Shown here piece after piece: positions 33,475 through 43,335 of a DNA stretch of 64,000 nt; position 1 is the first letter of the stretch, and every line of letters begins with the position of its first letter. The DNA lies in contig NZ_CALBWL010000051.1 in the NCBI RefSeq assembly GCF_937973075.1, positions 18,851 to 82,850 on the forward strand, given 5' to 3'. Source of the DNA: an uncultured Campylobacter sp. Its GTDB lineage: Bacteria > Campylobacterota > Campylobacteria > Campylobacterales > Campylobacteraceae. The position numbers were made by a program, and so were the translations under genes. The notes beneath the pieces were generated by a model. It had not been told where the DNA came from, did not search any database, and was given only the letters and a program-made list of their open reading frames with translations.

Positions 33475-34210
33475 ACAGCAGTTTTGCGCCAGTGCGACGT
33501 TAGCGCGGTAACTTTTACGCATTTTACGCGGGCGCGTAGCTTAGCGCGATTAAATTTTACGCAGGTGCGCAGCTTTGCGCGATTAAATTTCACGCTGGCG
33601 CCGGAATTGGCGCGATGAGTTTTACGCGATCGCGCGTGTTATTGCGACGATTGCGCGACTATATTTTATATTTTTCGCGTTGCGTAGGCGCGAGATTAAT
33701 ACGATAGTTTCTGCGCAGGCGAGGCGATAGTCACGATGGTTACGCGATGGGTTTATGTGAGCATCGTGATTTTGCACTTTATCGATTTTGCGTTTATTGA
33801 TTTGCTAATTTGGCGGCTCGTCGCCCGCCGCGAGATAAAATTTAGCCCCAAAATAGGGCTAAATTTTAAAATTTCGCCTCGCTCACAGACAATAATTTTT
33901 GGGCGCGCTATGTATGACGGCGCGATCGCGCAGCGCAAGGCATTAAATTTAAAGCCGCCAAGCTCGCTAAATCTGCGCGATCTATTCTTGCCGCAAAATT
34001 TTATATCGCTAGCTCGCGCGCGGCATAAAATTTTTAAAATTCTACTGAAATTTTAAAGCTCGCTGTGGGCCGCAAATTTCAAGCTCTCACCGCGCATAAA
34101 TTTCAAATCCTCGCCGTATGTAAAACCCAAACCGCTCTTTAAATTTAGCCGAATTTAAAAATTTAATCATAAAAACGCTATCATCGGTGCAAAATTTTTA
34201 AGGTTGCAAA
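33475..34210. other. Intergenic desert between cysK and rarA
   Basis: No gene supported. Its left part holds the 33-bp repeats listed separately; the right part has many AAATTT/GAATTT hexamers. A plus-strand frame at 33736-34056 has no ribosome site and an unlikely composition. Confidence 0.6.
33522..33619. repeat. 33-bp tandem repeat, about 3 copies
   Basis: Units 33522-33554, 33555-33587 and a diverged 33588-33619 each begin TTTTACGC or TTTCACGC and contain AGCTT(A/T)GCGCGATTAAA in the first two. A fourth, degenerate start (TTTTACGCGATCGCGCG) follows. The unit is a multiple of three and would encode 11-residue repeats, but no gene signals accompany it. The junction of two units creates an AAATTT hexamer. 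Confidence 0.8.
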
Positions 34211-35407
34211 ATGAGTTTGAGCTTGAAATTTCGCCCCAAAAGCTTAGAGCAGATCGTGGGGCAGGGCAAGATCGTAGCGGTTTTTAAAAAATTCGTCGCC
34301 GCAGGCAGCATCCCGCACAGCATATTTTTCGGCGCCGCAGGCAGCGGCAAAACGACGATGGCGCGCGTGATCGCAAGCGAGCTGAACTACGATTTTTACG
34401 AGCTTGACGCCACGAGCCTGAAGGTCGAGGATATCCGCAAAATTCTATCCTCGCACGCCGGCTCGCTCATCAAGCCGCTCATTTTCATCGACGAGATCCA
34501 CCGCCTCAGCAAGACGCAGCAGGAGGTGCTGCTCATCCCGATGGAGAACTACGCCGCGATCATCATCGGCGCGACTACGGAAAATCCGCAGTTCGTGCTA
34601 AGCAGCGGCATCCGCTCGCGCTCGATGATCTTTGAGTTCGAGCCGCTTAGCTACGAGGATTTGGAGGCGCTTTTGGCGCGGGTGCAGGGCGAGATCGGCT
34701 TTGAGATGGACGAAGAGGCGCGAAAATACCTGCTAAACTCCAGCAGCGGCGATGCGAGGAGTATGTTAAATTTGCTCGAATTTGCGCTTTTAGCAGATAG
34801 CGCCATTACGCTGGATACGCTTCGTACGCTGCGCGCAAATGCCGTCGCTGCAGGCGTTAGCAGCGACGATCTGCATTATGAGCTTGCTAGCGCGATGATA
34901 AAAAGCCTGCGCGGCAGCGACGCCGACGCCGCGCTGTATTACGTCGCGAGGCTGATAGATGCGGGCGAGAGCGCGGATTTTATCGCGCGCAGGATGGTGA
35001 TCCTAGCTAGCGAGGATATCGGCAATGCCAATCCAAACGCCCTGAATATCGCTACTAGCACGCTAACTGCCGTCAGCAAGATCGGCTACCCCGAGGCTCG
35101 CATTATCTTAGGGCAATGCGCGATCTATCTGGCGCACAGCCCCAAATCAAACGCCGCGTATTTGGGCATCAACGCCGCTTTGAAGTTCGTCCGCTCCGCT
35201 GCACCGTTGCCTACGCCGCGCTATCTCGTCAACTCCGACAAGCAGATCGCAGACTACAAATACCCGCACGACTTCGGCGGCTGGGTCGAGCAGGCCTATA
35301 TGAGCGAGGCGGCGAAATTTTACGAAAGCAAGGGGATCGGTTTTGAAAAGACGCTGGATGAGTGGCTGGCGCGATTGCGCAAAGAAAAGATCAATATCAA
35401 GGAGTGA
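34211..35407 (+). CDS. rarA: Replication-associated recombination protein A (AAA+ ATPase)
   Basis: A 398-residue clamp-loader-like AAA+ ATPase (RarA/MgsA) acting at stalled replication forks. Walker A GAAGSGKTTMARVIA (about 43-57), Walker B PLIFIDEIHRLSKTQQE (about 93-109), sensor 1 IIGATTENPQFVL (about 117-129) and the arginine finger region SGIRSRS. The C-terminal MgsA domain (about 250-395) includes ASEDIGNANPNAL and the PRYLVNSDKQ segment. The ATG has AAGG upstream. It is followed after 2 bp by an MmcQ-like gene whose ribosome site overlaps the rarA stop. Confidence 0.95.
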   Translation: MSLSLKFRPKSLEQIVGQGKIVAVFKKFVAAGSIPHSIFFGAAGSGKTTMARVIASELNYDFYELDATSLKVEDIRKILSSHAGSLIKPLIFIDEIHRLSKTQQEVLLIPMENYAAIIIGATTENPQFVLSSGIRSRSMIFEFEPLSYEDLEALLARVQGEIGFEMDEEARKYLLNSSSGDARSMLNLLEFALLADSAITLDTLRTLRANAVAAGVSSDDLHYELASAMIKSLRGSDADAALYYVARLIDAGESADFIARRMVILASEDIGNANPNALNIATSTLTAVSKIGYPEARIILGQCAIYLAHSPKSNAAYLGINAALKFVRSAAPLPTPRYLVNSDKQIADYKYPHDFGGWVEQAYMSEAAKFYESKGIGFEKTLDEWLARLRKEKINIKE

Positions 35408-35409
35408 GA

Positions 35410-35766
35410 ATGAACTTCAGCAGCGTCCTAAAACTAATGAAGCAGCGCTACGACGCGGATGGCGAGTATCTGTGGGATGAATATCCCAATTTTGCGGTTT
35501 TTCGTCACGCAGGAGGGAAGCGCAAGTGGTTTGCACTTCTGATGCGCGGGCTTGCAAACGAAAAGCTCGGTCGCGCACTTCCTGGCTCAAGCGACGTGAT
35601 AAATTTAAAAGTTTCGCCCGATTTGGCGGCAATTTTGCGTGACGAAAAAGGAATTTTTGCAGCCTATCATATGAATAAAAAGCACTGGATCAGCGTCTGC
35701 CTTGATGCGGTGCCGCGCGAACAGATCGAGGATCTAATCGAGCATAGTAGGGAGCTTACGAGGTAG
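35410..35766 (+). CDS. MmcQ/YjbR (DUF419) family protein
   Basis: A 118-residue soluble protein of the YjbR/MmcQ double-wing fold, suspected to bind DNA. The family signature is clear: YLWDEYPNFAVFRHAGGKRKWFAL (split about 18-41) and a C-terminal MNKKHWISVCLDAVPREQIEDLIEHSREL (about 84-115). The ATG at 35410 uses an AAGGAG that overlaps the end of rarA. Biological role unknown. It is co-transcribed with rarA and probably with the disrupted gene after it. Confidence 0.88.
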   Translation: MNFSSVLKLMKQRYDADGEYLWDEYPNFAVFRHAGGKRKWFALLMRGLANEKLGRALPGSSDVINLKVSPDLAAILRDEKGIFAAYHMNKKHWISVCLDAVPREQIEDLIEHSRELTR

Positions 35767-35882
35767 AATTTGCGCCTGGGCTCGGTTTAAATTTGCGTGC
35801 GAAAGAGGCTAAATTTGAACCGAGAGCGCAGATTTTAGCGGCTCGTGAGGCTTAAATTTAAAAATATTCGCAAGGAGCGCGG

Positions 35883-36901
35883 ATGAATGAGCAAAATTTA
35901 AAATATATCGCAAATTTAAAAGTGCAGGACGTGCCGTGGAGCAGGCTCACGACCGCTTACGGCAGGGCGAGCGGATTTCCCAAAATTTTTGAGAAACTCG
36001 CACGGGCAATCGAAGCTTGTGATGCGGCGCGCGGCTTGGGCGGCGAGCAAAATTTAAAAAGCAAGCCCGGAGCAGGGCAAAATTTAAAAAGCAAGTCCGG
36101 TTGCGGGAAAAATTCTACGGATGCGACAAGATGCGGCGCGGCGCAAAATTCCATAAATTTAGCGCAAAAGAGCGAGTCCAAATTTCAAAAGGCGGATAAC
36201 GAGGCTGCGAAATTTAAAGCGGGTGGAGAGACGGAGCTTAAAACGGGCACGGCGAAGTGCGGCGAGGCGGAATCTAAGAGTGCGGATGGCGCGGCGATAA
36301 AATTTAAAGCGAGCCAGGCGAGTAAATTTAAAACGAGCGCGGCGGATAAGAGCTCGGATGCGAGCGAGCGGGAAAAATTTGACGCCAAGGCCCTTCAGAA
36401 CGCGCTTGATAAGATTTTTAACGAGATAGAACATCAAAGTACGCTTTGGCACGAACCCCTTTTGCGCTGCTGTTTTTGGCGCGCATCTTTATGCAGGCGC
36501 GCGCTGCGGCGGACAAAAACGCGAATAAAAATAATCAAAACGCTGCGGCAGACGAAATCGGTGGAAATAATCAGAATGCGGCGGATAGAAATGCGGATAA
36601 AAGCCGGCAAAATGATGCAGCGGGCTTTATCGCGGCTCGGCTCGGCGGATTTTTTGCGTTTGTGATTGAGATTTGCGATGATGCCGATAAGATCTCGCAC
36701 GCAGCGCCGCTGGCGAGGTTTTCGGATATGCTTGCGGAAAAATATCTGTGGCCGCAGAGCGACGAGAATGACGAGGAGCGCTGGGAGGAGTATTTTTACG
36801 ACGATGAGCTATTTTACAGCCTCTATTTTTATTCGCGGGCGGTTTTGGACGCGACGGGAGTGGACTTTGCGCAGTTTAAGCCTGGGTCGGGTGGCGTTTA
36901 A
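35883..36901 (+). pseudogene. Frameshifted gene of unknown function, with RAATTY-derived inserts
   Basis: The first frame starts at ATG 35883 (AAGGAG upstream) with NLKVQDVPWSRLTTAYGRAS (about 10-29) and, after a long Lys/Ser/Asn/Ala-rich stretch (residues 47-160), reaches LDKIFNEIEHQSTLWHEP. Beyond the CCCC at 36456-36459 it becomes Arg/Cys-rich nonsense to 36665. The -1 frame continues sensibly with PFALLFLARIFM, a second Asn-rich insert (about 36505-36630), then FSDMLAEKYLWPQ and acidic YFYDDELFYSLYFYSRAVL to the stop at 36901. One extra base in the C-run restores a protein of about 339 residues. It could be genuine decay, a reversible slip or a sequencing error. I do not recognise the family. 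Confidence 0.75.
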
Positions 36902-37426
36902 GGCTACCGCCGCCTCGCCCCTTGGCTCTAAATTTACGGAGACGCGGCGCGTTTTGACGGCGCTTTGTTTAAATTTAGACTTCAAAATTTTAAAATTTCG
37001 CCCAAAAGTCGCGGTAGACGGAATTCGCAGATCGTCTTTTAAATTTAAAATTCGCGCGATTTTTGATCGGCGGTATGATTAAGGCGCCGGTAGCACTTTT
37101 AAATTTAGATCGCCGCGAAGCTTCAAACCCGCTTGCGGCAGAGCTTTTTATGTGGTTTTAAAAAGATACCAATTCGGCGCAATTTTTTCTATCATTATAA
37201 ACTCGCTAGGACTAATTTGCGGCAGATCCGCCTCGTCTTGCACCCGCAAAAAGCCCATGGAGTTACCCGCCGATGAGCAGCATTAAATTTTTTGCATTGT
37301 TACCGTATAAATTCCAGAATTTATACGCTACTTCGATGCTTTCAGATTTATCTAGCATTTCGCCACATAAATCTCAGAAATTTCATATCGACGTAAAATT
37401 CTACATCGTCACGTAAGCTAGCGGCG
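36902..37426. other. Intergenic region between convergent genes
   Basis: No gene supported. AAATTT/AAATTC copies are frequent to about 37110; the right half resembles eroded coding DNA, but I cannot assign it to a protein. Confidence 0.5.
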
Positions 37427-38062
37427 TTACATAAAATTTATATTCAAAAGCCTATCTCTAACCTCGATATCCTCCAGGTTTAGATCGAGTTCATCTTTTA
37501 AATATTTTTCTAAATTTTTTCGTTCAAAATCGCTTAACATCGCAAGTGGGATACTGACGAATACCCCATTTTCGCCGTCTAAAAATATCAAGACATATAA
37601 ATTTATACTTTTTATCCTACCCCTTAGCCGCAAAATGGCAAAGCATATCAAATCCATCAAATACAATATCCACGAAAAAGCCATTAAAATAAGCTTTTTA
37701 AAGGTGCCAATATTTTTATCATAGCTAAATTCTTCTACCGCAAAATCTACGAATTTATAAATCGCTACCTTATCAATACGCGCTATGTCGATAGATTTTT
37801 TTGTAACTATCGTTTCTTGATAGTTTGCAGAGGATTTGTTATATTCTATTCTGCCGGGATAGAAGCTTAAAAATTTGTTTTTATTTATCCCCAAAAGGCC
37901 TATTAAGGTTAAAATCCAAACTCCAACCCAGTAATGCCAGTGAATACCCCTAGTGACGAGTTCAAAAAGAATCATGGTGATGGACGAAGTAGCGCCCAGA
38001 TCGATATAAATCCTGATCCAATAATCTTTGATTATAAAAAGTGGCATTTGCTCTTTTTGCAT
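37427..38062 (-). CDS. Membrane protein of unknown function in AT-rich DNA
   Basis: A 211-residue protein with two helices near the N-terminus (about 24-42, SITMILFELVTRG, and 44-62, WVGVWILTLIGLL), a cytoplasmic-looking PH-like beta stretch (NKFLSFYPGRIEYNKSS to IARIDKVAIYKF, about 60-110) and one or two further hydrophobic segments near 125-150 (LILMAFSWILYLMDLICFAIL). The C-terminus is acidic. It lies 9 bp after hemC in the same direction but lacks a good ribosome site. Its codon use is much more AT-rich than that of its neighbours, which suggests acquisition from elsewhere. No function is assigned. Confidence 0.7.
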   Translation of the reverse strand: MQKEQMPLFIIKDYWIRIYIDLGATSSITMILFELVTRGIHWHYWVGVWILTLIGLLGINKNKFLSFYPGRIEYNKSSANYQETIVTKKSIDIARIDKVAIYKFVDFAVEEFSYDKNIGTFKKLILMAFSWILYLMDLICFAILRLRGRIKSINLYVLIFLDGENGVFVSIPLAMLSDFERKNLEKYLKDELDLNLEDIEVRDRLLNINFM

Positions 38063-38071
38063 TAGGGCTTC

Positions 38072-39001
38072 TTATAGGCTCGCCATCTCTTCAGCGCGCG
38101 CGAGAAGCTGCTTTGCGCCCTTTTCGATAAAAACGCGTGCAAGCTCCGCACCTACGCTTTGGTATTGAGATTTTTGTGCGACGATGCTTTGGTGGATGCT
38201 CTCGCTGCCGTCAGGTAGGCCCACTATCGCGCTGATGTGGATATTTTCGCCCTCAAGGCGCGCGTTGATGCCGATAGGAACCTGGCAGCCGCCCTCCAAA
38301 ACCCTGACGAAATCCCGTTCCACGGTCGTTTCGATAATCGCGCGTTCATCTTTTAAAAATTCTATCGCGCGTAGAATTTGCGGCTCGTCCACCGCCTCGA
38401 TGCCGAGCGCTCCTTGCCCCATAGCTGGGATCATCTGCGAGATTTCAAAGGGCGCTACGTGCTTTACCTCGGCGCGCAAATTTAATCGGTTGATGCCCGC
38501 CATCGCTAAGATGATCGCGTCGAATTCCCCGTCTTTTAGCCTTCGCAGGCGGGTTTGGACGTTGCCGCGCAAGGATATAACCTCTAAATCGGGGCGCATG
38601 CTAAGCAGCTGCATCTTGCGGCGAAGGCTCGTGGTACCGACTTTTGCGCCGCGAGGTAGTTCGCCGAATTTAGAGTATTTTTCGCTGATCATCGCATCGC
38701 GCACATCCTCGCGCGCGCAGATCGCCGCTAGCACTAGCCCCTGCGGAAACTCCACGGGCACGTCTTTTAGGCTATGCACTGCGATGTGTGCTTCGCCGCG
38801 AAGCATACTCTCCTCAAGTTCCTTCGTAAAAAGCCCCTTGCCGCCAATCTTTGCAAGCGGCGTGTCTAAAATTTTATCGCCTTTGGTTTTCATGCTTTTT
38901 AGCTGCGCTTGGATGCCGCGGGCGTTAAGCAGCGATGCGATGTGCTCGCTCTGCCATAGTGCAAGCACGCTGCCGCGCGTAGCGATGATCAAATTTTTCA
39001 T
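38072..39001 (-). CDS. hemC: Porphobilinogen deaminase (hydroxymethylbilane synthase)
   Basis: A 309-residue cytoplasmic enzyme polymerising four porphobilinogens into hydroxymethylbilane in haem synthesis. [14 protein letters not shown] (7-20), the catalytic Asp80 in AVHSLKDVP (74-82), [12 protein letters not shown] (121-132) and [12 protein letters not shown] (144-155) are all intact, and the dipyrromethane cofactor attaches to Cys239 ([10 protein letters not shown]). The start ATG overlaps the stop of fxsA (ATGA). It serves the same pathway as hemA at 25672 but is in a different operon. Confidence 0.97.
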   Translation of the reverse strand: MKNLIIATRGSVLALWQSEHIASLLNARGIQAQLKSMKTKGDKILDTPLAKIGGKGLFTKELEESMLRGEAHIAVHSLKDVPVEFPQGLVLAAICAREDVRDAMISEKYSKFGELPRGAKVGTTSLRRKMQLLSMRPDLEVISLRGNVQTRLRRLKDGEFDAIILAMAGINRLNLRAEVKHVAPFEISQMIPAMGQGALGIEAVDEPQILRAIEFLKDERAIIETTVERDFVRVLEGGCQVPIGINARLEGENIHISAIVGLPDGSESIHQSIVAQKSQYQSVGAELARVFIEKGAKQLLARAEEMASL

Positions 39002-39450
39002 TTTTCCTCTCCTATGCTTTTTCGAATCTCGATTTCGTTCTCTTCGATCACCTCAACGTCGATTACATCGTCGCTTGCGTGGCTGCGTCGCCAAAATTTT
39101 CGCTCTCTTTTTTCGGAATTTTCGCTGCTAGTGTTAAATTTAGGCACATCGCTGGTGACGCAGTAAAATGACGCAGTGATTATGCAAACGCCTAAAATAT
39201 CGCCGAAAATGCCCGGTGCAATGAGAAAAACGCCGCCTACGACGAAGCCCACGCCGCTTAAAATTTCTTTCGGCGAGATTTTCATTAGATTAAAAAAGCC
39301 CATCCACGAGCGGTTTGCTACGACGTATCCGCCTAAAATCGCGCTTATGACGATCTCCACCGCATACGCCGCAAAGCCGTTTGCGCTTACGAAATAATAG
39401 GTCGTAAATGCCTCAATTATCAGATATGGAACGATCAAAAGCCTAAACAT
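38998..39450 (-). CDS. fxsA: FxsA family membrane protein
   Basis: A 150-residue inner-membrane protein of the FxsA family (in E. coli it relieves F-plasmid exclusion of phage T7; physiological role unknown). Three to four hydrophobic helices in the first 95 residues: [20 protein letters not shown] (4-23), [18 protein letters not shown] (about 31-48), and [24 protein letters not shown] (about 65-90), the last holding the family's GG-x-x-L-I-x-PG-x-x-x-D motif. The C-terminal 45 residues are charged and cytoplasmic. It precedes hemC with a 4-bp overlap. Confidence 0.88.
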   Translation of the reverse strand: MFRLLIVPYLIIEAFTTYYFVSANGFAAYAVEIVISAILGGYVVANRSWMGFFNLMKISPKEILSGVGFVVGGVFLIAPGIFGDILGVCIITASFYCVTSDVPKFNTSSENSEKRERKFWRRSHASDDVIDVEVIEENEIEIRKSIGEEK

Positions 39451-39516
39451 ATTTTTCCTTAGAATTATCGCTTTAAACCGCGCCTCTTTAATGGCGCTAA
39501 AATTTAATCGCGGATT

Positions 39517-40083
39517 TTAGCAAATTCCGTCTGAATTTTTAATGTATCGCAAGAGCCCCTCGCAGCCGCGCTTGATATCTGCGTAGCAGCGCTCAAAATC
39601 GCGCGTGTAGTAGGGATCGGCGATTTTTAGGCGTTCGGAGGCGGTTAAATTTGAACCGGCGTCTTTTAAATTTAAGTCGGTTTGTTTTAGCGCGCCTTTA
39701 AAATTTAACGCATCGCAGTCTGTAAAATTTCCCCCTCCAAATTCCAAAAGAAATTTTACCTTAGCCATATCCTTGCCGCGAAAAATTCGCCCCAGCGAGC
39801 GCATATTTTCATCATCCATACAAAGAATGAGATCGTAGCGCTCGTAGTCTGCGGGCGTGACCTGCACGGCGCGATGCGCTACGAGCGGCACCTTTTGCTC
39901 TTTTAGCACGCGCTGCGTTTCGTAATAGGGCGGCGAGCCGATCTCGTCGGTGTGTGTCGCCGCAGAATCTACGCTCACGCGCGCTTTAAGCTCGCTTTGA
40001 TTAATAAAATTTTGCATCACGGACTGCGCCATCGGCGAGCGGCAGATGTTGCCGTGACAGACGAAAAGTAGCCTCACGCGCAC
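39517..40083 (-). CDS. Low-molecular-weight protein tyrosine phosphatase with an in-frame insert
   Basis: A 188-residue cytoplasmic phosphatase. The P-loop VCHGNICRSPMA (8-19) gives nucleophile Cys9 and Arg15. The general acid is Asp156 in ADPYYTRDFE, and DLILCMDDEN lies near 84. Family members have about 155 residues. The surplus is a stretch at about 118-152 (GNFTDCDALNFKGALKQTDL and following) inserted just before the DPYY loop, encoded by DNA with AAATTT and AAATTC copies (about 39627-39735). The insertion next to the active-site loop is unexpected and could alter activity. The start is GTG at 40083 or 40077. It follows lolA immediately. Confidence 0.9.
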   Translation of the reverse strand: MRVRLLFVCHGNICRSPMAQSVMQNFINQSELKARVSVDSAATHTDEIGSPPYYETQRVLKEQKVPLVAHRAVQVTPADYERYDLILCMDDENMRSLGRIFRGKDMAKVKFLLEFGGGNFTDCDALNFKGALKQTDLNLKDAGSNLTASERLKIADPYYTRDFERCYADIKRGCEGLLRYIKNSDGIC

Positions 40084-40596
40084 CTACTGAGTGATGATGT
40101 CGTAGTTTTTCGGGATTGCAGGCTTAAAGATCGCCTCATTTACCGGCGCATTTTTACGGACATTACTTAGATTGATGACGACTTTATTATCCATTTTATC
40201 GGTGTAGCTGATCTTGCTCGGTAGATCACCTTTTAGCTCGATTAGATATTTCACGTCGTCGAAGCTTGCCTCATAAACGCCATTTTTATTGGCTTTTGCG
40301 TTCGCCAAGATCGCCGTTAAATTCGGGGTTTCTTTGATATTTGTGATGATAGCTTGTTCGAGTTCCGGCTCAATGACGACGACCTTTGTGAAGCTAAAGA
40401 ATATATTTTTTATCGTAGGGGTCTTGTAATGCCACACGGCGTGCTCTTTTGTGGCGCTAAAATCGCCGCCGTAGCTGATTTTTGCATCGTCGCTCTGCAC
40501 GGTTTGCGAAAAATTTGCGCTCAGTGTGTTAAATTCTATTCCGCCCGCAAACGCAAAAACGCAGCTTGCCGCTAAAGAAATAAGAGTTTTTTTCAT
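40084..40596 (-). CDS. lolA: Outer-membrane lipoprotein carrier LolA
   Basis: A 170-residue periplasmic chaperone that ferries lipoproteins from the LolCDE exporter to the outer membrane. The signal peptide MKKTLISLAASCVFAFAG is followed by FNTLSANFSQTVQSDD, the LolA N-terminal pattern, and a beta-rich half-barrel (HAVWHYKTPTIKNIFFS, about 54-70; VVINLSNVRKNAPVNEAIF, about 138-156). It lies divergently from secA, and the permease gene lolE follows secA, so the export functions cluster here. Confidence 0.9.
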   Translation of the reverse strand: MKKTLISLAASCVFAFAGGIEFNTLSANFSQTVQSDDAKISYGGDFSATKEHAVWHYKTPTIKNIFFSFTKVVVIEPELEQAIITNIKETPNLTAILANAKANKNGVYEASFDDVKYLIELKGDLPSKISYTDKMDNKVVINLSNVRKNAPVNEAIFKPAIPKNYDIITQ

Positions 40597-40629
40597 AAAT
40601 TTTGCCTTTATTTTTGAAAATTTGCGCGT

Positions 40630-40635
40630 ATTATA
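40630..40635 (-). promoter_or_regulatory. -10 element of lolA
   Basis: TATAAT on the minus strand followed by ACGCGC, 34 nt upstream of the lolA ATG. No clear -35. Divergent from the secA start. Confidence 0.55.
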
Positions 40636-40716
40636 GCCGTTTTTCTAGGATTTAATTAAATAGAAACTAAAAATATGTTAATATGCGCGGTTAAAATTTT
40701 AAAACTAAGGTTTGAG

Positions 40717-43335
40717 ATGTTTAAAAAGGTCATCCACGGGATTTTCGGTACTAAAAACGATAGGATCGTCAAACAATACGCCAAGCGTGCAGCACAGATC
40801 AGTGCGCTCGAGGAAAACTACGCAGCGATGGACGATGCGGCGCTTAAGGCGGAATTTGAAGCGTTAAGAGCGCAAGTTCGCGCAGGCGAAAAGAGCACGG
40901 ACGACGTGCTTAACGAAGTGTTTGCTATCGTGCGAGAGGCGGGCAAAAGAGTGCTAAATATGCGCCACTTCGACGTTCAGCTGATAGGCGGTTTGGTGCT
41001 AAACGACGGCGCGATTGCTGAGATGAAAACGGGCGAGGGAAAGACCCTCGTAGCGACTTTGGCGGTAGTGCTAAATGCGATGGAGGGCAAGGGCGTGCAT
41101 GTCGTGACCGTAAACGACTATCTAGCTAAGCGCGATGCCGCGCAAATGGGCGAACTATATGAATTTTTAGGGCTTAGTACCGGTGTAATCGTAGGCGGCG
41201 AATACGATGACGCCAAGCGCAAGGCTGCATACGCGTGCGACATCACCTACGGCACGAACAACGAGTTTGGCTTTGACTATCTGCGCGATAATATGAAATT
41301 TAACGCGGATGAAAAGGTGCAGCGCGGGCATCATTTCGTAATCGTCGATGAAGTAGATAGCATCCTGATCGACGAAGCCAGGACGCCGCTAATCATCTCG
41401 GGTCCTACGAACCGCACTCTAGACGGCTACATCAAGGCAAATGAAGTAGCTCACCAAATGATCCGCGGCGAGGCGCCAGCCGATCCGAAAGGCAAAGCTA
41501 CGGGCGATTTTACCGTAGATGAGAAGAACCGCGCCGTTTTGATTACGGAGGCAGAAATTTCAAAAGCCGAGAAGCTTTTTGGCGTCGATAACCTCTATAG
41601 TCTCGAAAATGCCGTGCTTAGCCACTACCTTGATCAAGCACTTAAGGCAAATTATCTATTTGAAAAGGATGTGCATTACGTCGTGCGCGACGGGCAGGTC
41701 ATAATCGTGGATGAATTTACGGGTCGTCTTAGCGAGGGTCGCAGATTCAGCGAAGGGCTCCATCAGGCTCTTGAAGCTAAAGAGGGTGTGCAGATCCAAG
41801 AGGAGAGCCAAACTCTTGCCGACATTACCTTTCAAAACTACTTCCGTCTTTACGAAAAACTCGCCGGTATGACGGGTACGGCACAGACGGAAGCAACGGA
41901 ATTTTCTCAAATTTACAAACTCGAAGTGGTCTCTATCCCTACGAATGTGCCGGTCATCAGAAAGGATCAAAACGATCTTATCTACAAAACCGAGCGCGAG
42001 AAATTTGATGCCGTCATAAATGAGATCAAGCGGCTAAATTCTAAAGGTCAGCCCGTGCTAGTGGGTACGGCGTCGATCGAAAAGAGCGAGAAGCTGCACG
42101 AGCTTTTGGTTAAAGAAAACATCGCGCACTCCGTGCTAAACGCCAAAAATCACGAGCGCGAGGCGCAGATCATCAAAGACGCAGGCGTAAAGGGCGCAGT
42201 TACGATCGCTACGAATATGGCGGGACGTGGCGTGGATATCCGTATAGACGATGAAGTGCGCGCTTTGGGCGGGCTATATATTTTAGGTACCGAGCGCCAC
42301 GAAAGCCGCCGCATCGATAATCAGCTCCGCGGACGAAGCGGGCGACAGGGCGATCCGGGCGAGAGTAGGTTTTTCTTAAGCTTGGAGGATAATCTGCTTA
42401 GAATTTTTGGCAGCGACAAGATCAAAAATATCATGGATCGCTTGGGTTTAAAAGACGGCGAACATATCGAATCAGGTATGGTTTCGCGCGCCGTAGAAAA
42501 CGCGCAGAAAAAGGTCGAGAGCTTGCATTTTGAAGCGCGTAAAAATATCTTAGAATACGACGACGTCGCAAACGAGCAGCGCAAGACGATCTATAAATAT
42601 CGCAACGAGCTTTTGGATCCAGACTACGATCTGAAAGACAAAATCATTCAAAACCGCGAGGAGTACATCTCTAGCGTGCTTGAGGAGCTTGAAATTTTCG
42701 ACGGCGCAAATATCAAAGAGGTCGATAAATTCCCGATCGTCGCCAAAATTGCTCAAGAAACGGGCGAGGTACTCGAAAATAGCGAGCTTGAGAAGGTCGA
42801 TGATTTCAAAGAGCTGAAAGAAAAGATCATCGGCGCGCTTGCCGTTTCGTATGAAAACAAGATGGCGTCGATTGATCCGCAGCAGCGCAAAAGTATCGAA
42901 AAGATGCTTTATTTGCAGATCGTCGATCGCGACTGGCGGGAGCATCTGTATCAGATGGATATCCTAAAAGCGGGCATCGGACTTCGCGGCTACAACCACA
43001 AAGACCCGCTTACGGAGTATAAAAAGGAGAGCTACAATCTCTTTATGGAGCTTGTAATGCGCCTTAAATCCGATAGCATCCGCTTGCTGCATTCGATCCA
43101 GTTTAAATCTAGGGAGGAGATAGAAGCCGAGCAGCGTGCGATGCAGGAGCGTATGGAGAGCTCAAACGCCAAAGAACTCGCCGCTGCAAGCACGAATGAA
43201 GCGCAGCTAAAGGGCTCAGACGAGTTCGGCGACAAAAAGCCTAAGCGAAACGATCCTTGCCCTTGCGGCAGCGGCAAAAAATACAAAGACTGCCACGGCA
43301 AGGGCGGTCCTAAAAAAGGCGGCTTTGCGAGGTAG
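40717..43335 (+). CDS. secA: Protein translocase ATPase SecA
   Basis: An 872-residue motor that drives preproteins through SecYEG. Nucleotide-binding domain 1 holds [14 protein letters not shown] (about 102-115) and the DEAD-like [16 protein letters not shown] (about 208-223). The preprotein cross-linking domain follows, then NBD2 with [12 protein letters not shown] (about 500-511) and the [18 protein letters not shown] block (about 536-553). The C-terminus ends in a SEC-C zinc tail [14 protein letters not shown] (about 848-861) that contacts SecB and ribosomes in other bacteria. The upstream in-frame ATG at 40675 lacks a ribosome site; AAGG precedes the ATG at 40717. Confidence 0.98.
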   Translation: MFKKVIHGIFGTKNDRIVKQYAKRAAQISALEENYAAMDDAALKAEFEALRAQVRAGEKSTDDVLNEVFAIVREAGKRVLNMRHFDVQLIGGLVLNDGAIAEMKTGEGKTLVATLAVVLNAMEGKGVHVVTVNDYLAKRDAAQMGELYEFLGLSTGVIVGGEYDDAKRKAAYACDITYGTNNEFGFDYLRDNMKFNADEKVQRGHHFVIVDEVDSILIDEARTPLIISGPTNRTLDGYIKANEVAHQMIRGEAPADPKGKATGDFTVDEKNRAVLITEAEISKAEKLFGVDNLYSLENAVLSHYLDQALKANYLFEKDVHYVVRDGQVIIVDEFTGRLSEGRRFSEGLHQALEAKEGVQIQEESQTLADITFQNYFRLYEKLAGMTGTAQTEATEFSQIYKLEVVSIPTNVPVIRKDQNDLIYKTEREKFDAVINEIKRLNSKGQPVLVGTASIEKSEKLHELLVKENIAHSVLNAKNHEREAQIIKDAGVKGAVTIATNMAGRGVDIRIDDEVRALGGLYILGTERHESRRIDNQLRGRSGRQGDPGESRFFLSLEDNLLRIFGSDKIKNIMDRLGLKDGEHIESGMVSRAVENAQKKVESLHFEARKNILEYDDVANEQRKTIYKYRNELLDPDYDLKDKIIQNREEYISSVLEELEIFDGANIKEVDKFPIVAKIAQETGEVLENSELEKVDDFKELKEKIIGALAVSYENKMASIDPQQRKSIEKMLYLQIVDRDWREHLYQMDILKAGIGLRGYNHKDPLTEYKKESYNLFMELVMRLKSDSIRLLHSIQFKSREEIEAEQRAMQERMESSNAKELAAASTNEAQLKGSDEFGDKKPKRNDPCPCGSGKKYKDCHGKGGPKKGGFAR

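Noticed and set aside
33736..34056. Plus-strand frame of 106 codons upstream of rarA
   Set aside because: No ribosome site, low-information composition, and built partly of the same AAATTT runs; no family resemblance.
36159..36452. Long minus-strand frames opposite the frameshifted gene
   Set aside because: They are shadows of the Lys-rich insert, giving Arg/Leu/Phe-rich sequence without a start signal.
35883..36901. Programmed -1 frameshift at CCCCTTTTG
   Set aside because: In the reading phase used, the sequence does not form an X-XXY-YYZ slippery heptamer, and no stimulatory hairpin is evident; an indel is simpler.
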